Source of the DNA: Frankia sp. AgB1.9
Lineage (GTDB): Bacteria > Actinomycetota > Actinomycetes > Frankiales > Frankiaceae
Direction of reading: 5' to 3'
NCBI RefSeq assembly: GCF_016786355.1
Contig: NZ_JADWYX010000002.1
Span: 82,145 to 146,144 of the forward strand
DNA: 64,000 nt
Shown: positions 52,042-59,524 of the stretch, in pieces
How positions within the stretch are numbered: the stretch's first letter is position 1
How the letters are laid out: each line of letters starts with the position of its first letter
Translations under genes and position numbers: made by a program
The notes under the pieces: model-generated
The model's database searches: none
What the model was told of the DNA's origin: nothing
What the model saw: only the letters and a program-made list of their open reading frames with translations

Positions 52042-52851
52042 TCAGGTCCTGGCCCAGCGGGCGCAGGCGAAGCCGTAGAGGCCGAAGGCGATGAGGCCGG
52101 CCGCGAAGGCGCCGAGGATCCAGGGCCCGTAGGCGCGGTCCGCGAGGGTTCGCAGCGCCCCGTCCAGGCCGGTCGACCGGTTGGGGTTGACGGTGACCGC
52201 GGCGTCGACGACGAGGCCGCCCGCTATCGCGAAGACCGCGCCTCGGGCGATCGTTCCGACCATCCCGAGCCTGACGACGGCGGCGCGGGTCGCCCCGCGC
52301 AGCTCGCGCATCCGCAGGTGCTTGGTGAACTTCCGGGTGACGCCCTCGACGATCAGCGCGACGCCGACCGCGACGACGGCGAGACCCACGATGGCGACCA
52401 GCCATTGCCCGCCGGTGTGCCGCAACAGGCGCGCGGTGAACGTGGCCTGCTGCTGGGACTGGCCCTGGCCCGGTCGGCCCGCGATGAAGCTGAACGTGGT
52501 CACGCACAACACCGCGTAGGCGATTCCCCGGAACAGGGACTGCAGTCGAGGCCCGACCTTGCGCCCTTCACCCGTGACGCCGAAAGCGGCCTCACTCAGG
52601 CGCCAGATCGAGTAGGCGGCGAAGCCCAGGCCGAGCAGCCACAGCAGGGTCAGCCCGTAGGAATGCCGGGCGAGATCCGCGAGCGCGCCCTTCTGGTTCG
52701 CCTGTTCATGGCCGTGCCCGCGGGCGATCTCGACCGCGAGCCACCCGATGACCAGGTAGGAGAACCCGCGGGCCGCCAGCCCGAACCGGGCGAACCCGGC
52801 CATGACATTGCTGTTCGCGGCCCGGCGGGCCGGCGCGGCGACCTGCGTCAT
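52042..52851 (-). CDS. DUF1206 six-helix membrane protein
   Basis: 269 residues containing three repeats of a two-helix DUF1206 unit: FARFGLAARGFSYLVIGWLA, LQSLFRGIAYAVLCVTTFSF and VVRLGMVGTIARGAVFAIAG, each starting with a Gly/Arg-rich turn and ending in a hydrophobic helix. DUF1206 proteins are widespread in actinobacteria and of unknown function. Start at the ATG at 52851. Convergent with the VOC gene (20-bp gap). Confidence 0.85.
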   Translation of the reverse strand: MTQVAAPARRAANSNVMAGFARFGLAARGFSYLVIGWLAVEIARGHGHEQANQKGALADLARHSYGLTLLWLLGLGFAAYSIWRLSEAAFGVTGEGRKVGPRLQSLFRGIAYAVLCVTTFSFIAGRPGQGQSQQQATFTARLLRHTGGQWLVAIVGLAVVAVGVALIVEGVTRKFTKHLRMRELRGATRAAVVRLGMVGTIARGAVFAIAGGLVVDAAVTVNPNRSTGLDGALRTLADRAYGPWILGAFAAGLIAFGLYGFACARWART

Positions 52852-52979
52852 GAAGTCCCACCTTCGCTGGGAGAACCAGCGGCCCTAGGCGTCGGACCGC
52901 CCGCCCAGGCCGACCAATGCCCGGGCGTGAAGGCCAGATACCCCGCCGGGTCCGCGCAAACCGGACGTCAGGTCACAGG

Positions 52980-53060
52980 TCAGGCCAGCTCCGCGAGGCG
53001 ACGCGCGAGGAACTGCCGCTCGGGGTCGGTCTCGGCGAGCGCGACGGCGCGGGCATACGC
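52980..53060 (-). pseudogene. 3' scrap of an ECF42/DUF6596-type sigma factor
   Basis: On the minus strand the last codons before a TGA at 52982-52980 read AYARAVALAETDPERQFLAR then RLAELA. This is the characteristic C-terminal TPR-like end of ECF42 sigma factors (DUF6596), whose usual ending resembles NPAERRFLERRLAEL. No upstream sigma region is present: the sequence breaks near 53060 into the oppositely oriented TPR scrap. I treat it as a remnant left by a rearrangement. Confidence 0.5.
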
Positions 53061-53206
53061 CGTCCGGGCTGCATGCCCAGGGGGACGATGCGGCGGCGCG
53101 GGTCCTGAAGGAGGACGCGCTGGTCCGGTCGCGGCGGGTGTTGGGTGAGGATCATCCGGACACGATCCGCGCCGGCGGCGCCCTAGTCGATCTTGATTCT
53201 AACTGA
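53060..53206 (+). pseudogene. 3' scrap of a TPR protein (NB-ARC/TPR type)
   Basis: The plus-strand frame ending in TGA at 53204-53206 encodes LHAQGDDAAARVLKEDALVR then SRRVLGEDHPDTIRAG. This contains the LGEDHPDT signature of actinobacterial tetratricopeptide proteins but has no start or upstream TPR units. The remaining DNA to the aldo/keto reductase (53207-53417) shows no gene. Confidence 0.55.
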
Positions 53207-53417
53207 GGGTTGCCCCGGGCCCACCCAATCTGGGCAGTGGATCGACGATTGTCGGCGCACTAGCGCTCTCTGGTGACGAGTCGAGCAACAGAACGACGAC
53301 GGCCGAAGGCTGAGCTTGACCTGGAGCGCACCGCGGGTCGGAGACTGGGTTCATGCCCGTGGGGAAGTCTGGCGGGCGTGGTGTTGGCGGTTCTGGCCGC
53401 CAGAGAGGATTGCGCTG

Positions 53418-54413
53418 ATGCAGTTCACCCAGCTCGGCCGTACCGGTCTGTCCGTGGCCCGCCTGTGCCTGGGCACGATGAACTTCGGTCCGCTGACCAG
53501 CGAGATCGACTCCCACGCGATCATGGACGCGGCGCACGAGTACGGCATCAACTTCTTTGACACCGCCAACGCGTACGGCCTGCGCTCGGCCGGCGTCTCC
53601 GGACTCGGCGAGGGCCGGGGCGCCACCGAGTCGATCATCGGCCGTTGGTTCGCCCAGGGTGGTGGGCGTCGCGAGCGCACCGTGCTGGCCACCAAGGTGT
53701 ACAGCCCGATGGGCGACTGGCCCAACGAGGGCAGGCTGTCGGCGCTGAACATCCGCCGCGCGCTCGACGCGAGCCTGACCCGGCTGCAGACCGACTACAT
53801 CGACCTTTATCAGTTCCACCACGTCGACCGGGCGACTCCGTGGGACGAGATCTGGCAGGCCATCGACGTCGCCATCACCGCCGGCAAGATCCTCTATGTC
53901 GGCAGCAGCAACTTCGCCGGCTGGCACATCGCGCAGGCGCAGGCCGCGGCGGCCCAGCACCGACTGGTCGGGCTGGTCAGCGAGCAGCCGATCTACAACC
54001 TGATCACTCGCGAGGTCGAGCTGGAGGTTCTTCCGGCCGCGCAGCACTACGGCCTCGGGCTGCTGCCCTGGTCGCCGTTGCAGAGCGGGCTGCTGGGCGG
54101 CGTGCTGCGCAAGGAGCGTGACGGCCTGCGCCGGCTGGAAGGCCGGGCCGCGCAGACCCTGAACGCCAAGCGCGCCCAGATCGAGGCCTACGAGGACTTC
54201 GCCGCCGAGCTCGGCCATGAGCCCGGCGACGTCGCGCTCGCCTGGCTGCTCCACCAGTCCGCCGTGACCGCCCCGATCGTCGGCCCGCGCACCCGCCAGC
54301 AGCTCGACGACGCCGTGCGGGCGCTCGACGTGCGCCTCGACGAGAAGACGCTGGCCAGGCTGGACGAGATCTTCCCGGGCTACCGGACCGCGCCCGAGCA
54401 CTTCGCCTGGTAG
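53418..54413 (+). CDS. Aldo/keto reductase
   Basis: 331 residues with the complete AKR catalytic tetrad: Asp48 (FFDTANAYG), Tyr53, Lys93 (ATKVYSP) and His134 (YQFHH). The TIM-barrel segments LGTMNFGP and YVGSSNFAGWHIAQAQAAA are present, with the NADPH loop at VGPRTRQQLDDAV. Probably NADPH-dependent reduction of an aldehyde or ketone; the substrate is unknown. The ATG at 53418 follows GAGAGG; longer in-frame starts upstream give unconserved residues. Confidence 0.9.
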   Translation: MQFTQLGRTGLSVARLCLGTMNFGPLTSEIDSHAIMDAAHEYGINFFDTANAYGLRSAGVSGLGEGRGATESIIGRWFAQGGGRRERTVLATKVYSPMGDWPNEGRLSALNIRRALDASLTRLQTDYIDLYQFHHVDRATPWDEIWQAIDVAITAGKILYVGSSNFAGWHIAQAQAAAAQHRLVGLVSEQPIYNLITREVELEVLPAAQHYGLGLLPWSPLQSGLLGGVLRKERDGLRRLEGRAAQTLNAKRAQIEAYEDFAAELGHEPGDVALAWLLHQSAVTAPIVGPRTRQQLDDAVRALDVRLDEKTLARLDEIFPGYRTAPEHFAW

Positions 54414-54527
54414 CGGCACCCGACCCGCGCTCGGTCGGCCCGCATCCTGTCGGCCCGCATCCTGGCGGCCCGCATCGACGGCTACGCCACGCTCCGCCCG
54501 TTGACTACCTAGCGCATCTATATAACC

Positions 54528-54595
54528 ACTCTACGTATAGAGTCGCAGGCGTTCGTCCGCACCAGCCCAGGCCACGGGCCGCGGACGAACGCCTG
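54528..54595. promoter_or_regulatory. Two stacked inverted repeats upstream of the GH26-like gene
   Basis: First, ACTCTA-CGTA-TAGAGT (54528-54543) directly follows an A+T-rich TATATAA stretch that may contain a -10 element. Second, CAGGCGTTCGTCCGC (54546-54560) is perfectly inverted as GCGGACGAACGCCTG (54581-54595) around 20 bases. Both precede the GTG at 54626 by 30-98 bases. They could be an operator plus a 5'-leader hairpin, or a terminator for the preceding gene. Confidence 0.5.
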
Positions 54596-54625
54596 AGGCT
54601 CTGGACGAAGGGATGGCCAGCGCGC

Positions 54626-55729
54626 GTGGAAGCCGCCGGTAAGCCGACGCCACCTATCTCGAAAAGCCGGCCGCGGTCACGACGACCCGCCACCGGCTGG
54701 ACCGGCCTGGCTGTACTGGCCGCCGCGCTGCTGGTCGAGGCGGTCGTCACCCCGAACGCCGTCATCGCCGCCGTCGCTGGACCGGGCGCGAGCCCGCCTC
54801 CGGTCACGGGCAACCCGTCCGGGCAGCCCTGGCTGTCCGGCGTGAACGGCGACCCGCAGATGACCCCGGCCGCCGTTGACCAGTTCTGCTTTCTGCGCGG
54901 CGACCCCTGCGACGTGGCCCAGGTCTACGTCTCACGCAAGACCTGGCCGTCGATCGTCGAGCCGTCCTACGCCGAGACCAACTTCGCCGGCTGGCCGGGC
55001 AAGCTGGTCATCACCGTTCCGCCGTTTCCGGAGGACGGAAAGTCCAACCTGCAGACCTGCGCCACCGGGGCCTACAACGGCCACTGGCAGGAGTTCGGCC
55101 GCACGCTGAACGCCACCGGACGCCAGAGCTCGATCATCCGGCTGGCCTGGGAAGGCAATGGCCGCTGGTACCCGTGGTCCGGCACGGACCCGGCGGCGTA
55201 CATCAGCTGCTTTCGCCAGGTCGTCAACTCGATCCGCTCGACGGTGAGCGCGCGCCCGCGGTTCGACTGGTCGATCAACGCGCACATCTCGCAGAACCCG
55301 CCGAGTGGCGTCCCGACGGACCTCTACCCCGGCGACCAGTGGGTCGACGTCGTGTCGATCGACGCGTTCGACCACTACCCGGCGTCGCCCACCCTCGCCC
55401 AGTTCAACAACCAGGCCCAGGCCATGGGCGGCATCACCTGGCTGTACAACTTCGCCCGGGCCCACGGCAAGCTGTTCGGCATTCCCGAATGGGGCGTGGC
55501 CTCCGGGTCGGGCGACGAAGGCGGCGGCGACAACGCCAGCTACATCCAGTTCATGCGCGACTGGATGGTGGCCCGGGCCGGGCAGGGCCTCTATTACGAG
55601 ACCTACTACAACGCCTGCGACACGCCCAGCGTCGGCTCGAACCTCGACCGGCCGCTCGGAGCCCGCTGCGCCTACGCGAACCCGGCGTCGGCAGTCCGCT
55701 ACACCCAGCTCTGGCGAGCGCACTACTGA
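54626..55729 (+). CDS. Secreted GH26-like glycoside hydrolase (beta-mannanase-like)
   Basis: 367 residues. An Arg-rich N-terminus and hydrophobic segment (TGLAVLAAALLVEAVV) suggest a signal peptide or anchor, with possible cleavage after about residue 51. The TIM barrel carries the GH26-type acid/base Glu176 in IIRLAWEGNGRWYPW and nucleophile Glu288 in FGIPEWGVA, with SIDAFDHYP between. Four Cys likely form disulfides. It would hydrolyse beta-mannan or a related beta-glycan outside the cell. GTG start without a strong ribosome site; paired inverted repeats lie just upstream. Confidence 0.8.
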   Translation: MEAAGKPTPPISKSRPRSRRPATGWTGLAVLAAALLVEAVVTPNAVIAAVAGPGASPPPVTGNPSGQPWLSGVNGDPQMTPAAVDQFCFLRGDPCDVAQVYVSRKTWPSIVEPSYAETNFAGWPGKLVITVPPFPEDGKSNLQTCATGAYNGHWQEFGRTLNATGRQSSIIRLAWEGNGRWYPWSGTDPAAYISCFRQVVNSIRSTVSARPRFDWSINAHISQNPPSGVPTDLYPGDQWVDVVSIDAFDHYPASPTLAQFNNQAQAMGGITWLYNFARAHGKLFGIPEWGVASGSGDEGGGDNASYIQFMRDWMVARAGQGLYYETYYNACDTPSVGSNLDRPLGARCAYANPASAVRYTQLWRAHY

Positions 55730-55889
55730 TCTCGATACCCGGCGTTGGCGCGGGCGGGCGGACCGGGCGCGACCTGCGTCTGCGAGGCTAACGTCCGGAG
55801 CCGGATGGCTCCGTCTTTGTCCCGAGTCCTGCCCTGCGCCCCAGATGATTCGCGGGCCAGTAGCGGGACGCAGACCGCCAGGAGGATCG

Positions 55890-56600
55890 ATGCGCACGGT
55901 TGACGTCGAGTACACGTACGACGATCTGCTGTTGATCGGCGAGCTGTCGGTCGACGACGACCGGCCCGGCCCACGCCCGGCCGTGCTGGTCTGCCACGAG
56001 GGTGACGGGATGAGCGAGCACTCCCGGAACAAGGCCAGGCGGCTGGCCGAGCTGGGCTACGTGGCCTTCGCGCTGGACTACCACGGCGGCGGTCGCAAGC
56101 TGGCCGGCGACGAGGCCGGGAAGGCCTTCGCCAGGCTGTCCGCCGATCCCGACCGGGTGCGGGCCCTCGGCCAGGCCGGCCTGGACATCCTGCTCGCCCA
56201 CGAGCAGACCGACCCGGCCCGGGTCGCGGCGATCGGCTTCTGCTTCGGCGGCACGATGGCGCTGGAGCTGGCCCGGGGCGGGGCCGACCTCAAGGCCGTC
56301 GTCGGCTTCCACTCCGGGCTCTCGACGAGCCGGCCGCAGGACGCCACGAACATCACCGGCCGGATCCTGGTCTGCATCGGGACCGAGGACCCGATCATCC
56401 CGCCCGAGCAGCGCCTCGCGTTCGAGCAGGAGATGCGTGACGGCGGGGTCGACTGGCGGATGAACCTCTACGGCGGCGCCGCGCACAGCTTCACCAACCC
56501 CGCCGCAGACGGCTCCCGGATGCCGGCGATCAAGTACGACCAGCGGGCCGACGAACGCTCCTGGCGGGCCATGACCGACCTGTTCGACGAGGTGTTCTAG
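55890..56600 (+). CDS. Dienelactone hydrolase family protein
   Basis: 236 residues from an ATG with GGAGG immediately upstream. The alpha/beta hydrolase triad is Cys118 (GFCFGG), Asp167 (GTEDPIIP) and His199 (AAHSF), the DLH arrangement. Dienelactone hydrolases open lactones in chlorocatechol breakdown, but many members are general esterases. There are no linked catechol genes. Convergent with the response regulator (9-bp gap). Confidence 0.88.
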   Translation: MRTVDVEYTYDDLLLIGELSVDDDRPGPRPAVLVCHEGDGMSEHSRNKARRLAELGYVAFALDYHGGGRKLAGDEAGKAFARLSADPDRVRALGQAGLDILLAHEQTDPARVAAIGFCFGGTMALELARGGADLKAVVGFHSGLSTSRPQDATNITGRILVCIGTEDPIIPPEQRLAFEQEMRDGGVDWRMNLYGGAAHSFTNPAADGSRMPAIKYDQRADERSWRAMTDLFDEVF

Positions 56601-56609
56601 CCGGACCGG

Positions 56610-57044
56610 TCAGTGCTGGGCGAGCTTGACCAGTCCGAGGTAGAAGTCGTCGATGGACTGGACGGCGCCGAGGAACGCGTCGAGGTCGCTGGGCTTGCAC
56701 ACGTAGGCGTTGGCGTGCAGGTCGTAACTGGACGTGACGTCGTCGGGTGCGTCGGAGGTCGTCAGCACGACCACGGGAATGGTCCGCAGCGCCGCGTCCG
56801 TCTTGATCGCCGCCAGGGTCTCGCGTCCGTCCATGCGGGGCATGTTCAGGTCGAGAATGATCAGGTCGGGCCGGCGGCGGGCGGGGTCGCGCAGGTATTC
56901 GAGGGCGGCGACGCCGTCCTCGACCGTGTGCAGGCTCGGGCCGATCCCGCGGGCGAGGAAGGCCTCGGAGACGAGCATCGCGTCGCCGGGGTCGTCGTCA
57001 GCGAGCAGCACGTCGTAGGGGCGGACCGACTCGGTGGCGTTCAT
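56610..57044 (-). CDS. Single-domain CheY-like response regulator (Rcp1 type)
   Basis: 144 residues, a lone receiver domain: acidic pocket LLADDDPGDAML, phosphoacceptor Asp65 (IILDLNMPRMDG), Thr95/96 (VVLTTSDAPDDV) and Lys117 (YVCKPSD). The DDDPGD start and the C-terminal FYLGLVKL are typical of Rcp1-like regulators that receive phosphate from phytochrome-type or hybrid kinases. No kinase is encoded in the window. Starts at the ATG at 57044; the longer upstream frame is not conserved-looking. Confidence 0.85.
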   Translation of the reverse strand: MNATESVRPYDVLLADDDPGDAMLVSEAFLARGIGPSLHTVEDGVAALEYLRDPARRRPDLIILDLNMPRMDGRETLAAIKTDAALRTIPVVVLTTSDAPDDVTSSYDLHANAYVCKPSDLDAFLGAVQSIDDFYLGLVKLAQH

Positions 57045-57159
57045 CGACAGGGTGTCTCCATCGGATACTGCGCCCGCCCAGCGTGCCGAACGCGGCCCAA
57101 TGGTCTCATAACCAGCAGTTTTCGCGACCGGCGGCGGTTCGTGGCCGCGCGGTTCTGGA

Positions 57160-57365
57160 CCTGCCGCTCCACCCGCGCCCGGGTCGGCGCCGAGCGCATC
57201 GAGACCCTCGTCCAGCTCGCCGCCGCCCGCGCGGACGGCATCGACCGCGGGCAGGGCTTCCTGCTCGGCGTCCCCAGGGCCGACGTCTGCACCGGCCCTC
57301 GTGATGGCGGGCCGGTAACAGCCTGCCGGGCCGGTGGCGCACTTCGGTGCCCGAATTTCCCGTGA
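57160..57365 (+). pseudogene. 3' remnant of an EAL-domain (c-di-GMP phosphodiesterase) gene
   Basis: The frame ending at 57365 contains VGAERIETLVQLAAARADGI then DRGQGFLLGVPRA. This reproduces the end of EAL domains (AEGIET...QGYLLGRP). No EAL motif or upstream part remains, and the tail after it is out of character. The gap from here to the anti-sigma gene (57366-57661) holds no gene I can support. Confidence 0.55.
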
Positions 57366-57661
57366 TGAGAGATATGGGTTAGGCGCGATGACGCTCGGGT
57401 AGATCCGGGACCACCACAACATCAACAGACGGGACGGCGGGCATGGGAATCATCGCGTGGATCCCACGCCAGCGCCTTGAACGCCCTCTGTCGCAGCATT
57501 TCCACGTAGATCGCCGGCGCTGGCATTCCGCTGCTGGTAACGCAGGCCGCAAGGAGCAGCCCGAGGCGGGCGCGGTAGGCCCCTGAGAAACCCGCCAGGT
57601 TCATCGCCCGCGACGTTCCCGCGTCTTCCCAGCCGACGGTGCATCGGCGGATCAGGTCGCA

Positions 57662-58060
57662 ATGATGAGAAACCGGACTGAGGAGTTCTCGATCGCGCAG
57701 GACCCGGCGATCGTCCGCGACGCCCGCCACGCGGTACGCCGACTGTGCCAGGACGTCGATCTGGCCGCCGACACCTGCGAGACAGCCGTCCTGCTGGCCA
57801 GCGAGACCGTGACGAACGCCATCGTGCACGGCTGCCCACCGGCCCGCCTGGTCATCCGGGCCTCGCCGGAGGGCGTCCGCGTCGAGGTCAGCGACGGTGA
57901 CACCCTGCCGCCCGTCATCGTGGCCGCGCAACCCGACGCCACGAGCGGTCGAGGCATCGGGCTGATCGACACGCTCGCGACCCGCTGGGGCGTCCAGCCC
58001 CACGCCAGCGGGAAGACCGTGTGGTTCGAGATCGCGCCGGTCCCCCGTCTCGCCTCGTAA
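57662..58060 (+). CDS. Anti-sigma-factor-type ATP-binding protein (RsbW/HATPase_c_2)
   Basis: 132 residues. N box: LLASETVTNAIVHG, with the catalytic/ATP-Mg Asn; G1: VEVSDGDTLPPVIV; G2-like: GRGIGLIDTLATRWG. This is the single-domain GHKL kinase typical of the many actinobacterial RsbW/SpoIIAB paralogues, which phosphorylate anti-anti-sigma proteins and bind sigma factors. Starts at tandem ATGs (57662/57665). No partner sigma or STAS gene is adjacent. Confidence 0.82.
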   Translation: MMRNRTEEFSIAQDPAIVRDARHAVRRLCQDVDLAADTCETAVLLASETVTNAIVHGCPPARLVIRASPEGVRVEVSDGDTLPPVIVAAQPDATSGRGIGLIDTLATRWGVQPHASGKTVWFEIAPVPRLAS

Positions 58061-58211
58061 CCGCCAACCGGCCGGCGCCGCTCGCGGAGAGCCAGCCGGC
58101 CGTCGTACCCCGACCGACCGCAGGGAAACCTGATCCCCGACCGAATCCGTGTCATTGGGTGTGTTTCTCTCCTGGCGGACCATTTTGGTTAGGAAGCGTC
58201 ATCCGGGGAAC

Positions 58212-58230
58212 AAACGGTCTAGAGCCGTTT
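58212..58230. promoter_or_regulatory. Palindrome AAACGGTCTAGAGCCGTTT upstream of the small protein gene
   Basis: The outer six bases on each side (AAACGG/CCGTTT) are perfect inverses and the centre is a TCTAGA palindrome, offset by one base. A second overlapping hairpin AGCCG-TTTT-CGGCT spans 58223-58236. It ends 28 bases before the GTG of the 62-residue gene, just upstream of its ribosome site, so a repressor operator or leader hairpin is possible. Confidence 0.4.
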
Positions 58231-58258
58231 TCGGCTAACAAAAAGGGAGCTGACCGAC

Positions 58259-58447
58259 GTGAGCGTGTTCGACAGCCTGCTTAACGGACTCGACGACGGC
58301 ACCCAGCAGCGCACCCGGGACCTGATCGCTGACAGCGTCAACTCCGACCGAGCCGGAGTTCTCGCCGGTCTCAACCCGGAACGGTCCGTCGACACCGGTG
58401 GGCGCGCCCGCCGCCGCCGTTCCTCCGACGGATCCGACTCGGAATAG
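58259..58447 (+). CDS. Small hydrophilic protein encoded before the zinc metallopeptidase
   Basis: 62 residues from a GTG with AGGGAG nine bases upstream. The N-terminal half is amphipathic helical (VFDSLLNGLDDGTQQRTRDL); the tail is Arg-rich then acidic (GRARRRRSSDGSDSE). No family recognised. It is followed by a perfect 8-bp hairpin and then the metallopeptidase gene 54 bp later, so it may be a cotranscribed partner or a leader peptide. Confidence 0.5.
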   Translation: MSVFDSLLNGLDDGTQQRTRDLIADSVNSDRAGVLAGLNPERSVDTGGRARRRRSSDGSDSE

Positions 58448-58449
58448 AA

Positions 58450-58473
58450 GAAATAGCCGGCTCCCGCTATTTC
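58450..58473 (+). terminator. Perfect stem-loop between the small gene and the metallopeptidase
   Basis: GAAATAGC (58450-58457) and GCTATTTC (58466-58473) are exact inverses around eight bases, starting two bases after the small gene's stop. There is no T-run after it, so it may attenuate or stabilise the transcript rather than terminate it fully. Confidence 0.45.
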
Positions 58474-58501
58474 TGGGATTTGAGAAGAAGGAAACTCGGC
58501 G

Positions 58502-59524
58502 ATGCGGGACTTCGCCTGCCCGAAGTGCGGGCAGCGGCTCACGTTCGAGAACTCGCGGTGCCTCGGCTGCGGCAGCGGCCTCGGCTTCGACCCGGACGCG
58601 CGCTCGTTCGCCGTCCTGACCGACGAGGGCGTCCGCGTCGACGGGCCGGCGGCCCGGTGCACGAACGTCGACGTCGCCGCCTGCAACTGGCTCGCTCCCC
58701 CCGACCGGCGGGCTGGCCTGTGCGCCTCATGTGCGCTCACCCGCACGCGGCCAGCGGACTCCGACCTCGACGCGTTGCCGGCCTTCGCCGAGGCCGAGGC
58801 GGCCAAGCGGCGGCTGATCCTGGAGCTGTCCGAGCTGGGCCTGCCGCTGCGCGGGCGGGACGTCGACCCCGACAGCGGGCTGTGCTTCGACCTGCTGTCC
58901 AGTGCCCACGAGCGGGTCATCACCGGCCACGCGGACGGGGTGATCACCCTGGACCTGGCCGAGGGCGACGACGTGCACCGCGAGCAGCTGCGGGTGTCGA
59001 TGGCCGAGCCCTACCGCACCCTGCTCGGCCACTTCCGCCACGAGGTCGGTCACTACTACTTCACGGTCCTCGCCGCGCACGGCGCGGGCCGGGCTCGGTT
59101 CGAGGCGCTGTTCGGGGACCCCGACACCGACTACCAGACCGCCCTGGACCGGCACTACCAGCAGGGCCCGCCCCCCGGCTGGCAGGAGACCTACGTCTCC
59201 GCCTACGCGACCATGCATCCGGCCGAGGACTGGGCCGAGACCTTCGCGCACTACCTGCACATCCGCGACACCCTCGACACGGCCGCCGCGTTCGGCCTCG
59301 CCCCCGCCGGGGCCACCCTGACCACCCCGCTCACCGGCGAGGTCGGCTTCAGGCGGATCATCGAGCTGTGGCTGCCGCTGGCCTGGTCACTCAACATGGT
59401 CAACAGGTCGATGGGCCACCCCGACCTCTACCCGTTCGTCCTCCCGCCCGCCGCGCTGGACAAGATGAGCCTCGTCCACCAGCTCGTCGCCGAGGCGGCC
59501 GACGTCGCTGGATCGCGTCAGTAG
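58502..59524 (+). CDS. Putative zinc-binding metallopeptidase with N-terminal zinc ribbon
   Basis: 340 residues. A zinc ribbon with Cys6/Cys9 (FACPKCG) and Cys20/Cys23 (RCLGCG) leads into a large domain with the gluzincin motif HEVGH at 180-184 and a downstream acidic [12 protein letters not shown] near 240-251. This matches the putative zinc-binding metallopeptidase family (DUF2248-like), usually cytosolic and of unknown substrate. AGGA lies nine bases before the ATG. The last seven bases overlap the convergent NasA gene. Confidence 0.88.
   Translation: MRDFACPKCGQRLTFENSRCLGCGSGLGFDPDARSFAVLTDEGVRVDGPAARCTNVDVAACNWLAPPDRRAGLCASCALTRTRPADSDLDALPAFAEAEAAKRRLILELSELGLPLRGRDVDPDSGLCFDLLSSAHERVITGHADGVITLDLAEGDDVHREQLRVSMAEPYRTLLGHFRHEVGHYYFTVLAAHGAGRARFEALFGDPDTDYQTALDRHYQQGPPPGWQETYVSAYATMHPAEDWAETFAHYLHIRDTLDTAAAFGLAPAGATLTTPLTGEVGFRRIIELWLPLAWSLNMVNRSMGHPDLYPFVLPPAALDKMSLVHQLVAEAADVAGSRQ

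Noticed and set aside
57422..57604. A 60-codon minus-strand frame beginning MNLAGFSGAYRARLGLLLAA
   Set aside because: No ribosome site, no recognised family, and it sits in a stretch with other gene debris. Too weak to annotate.
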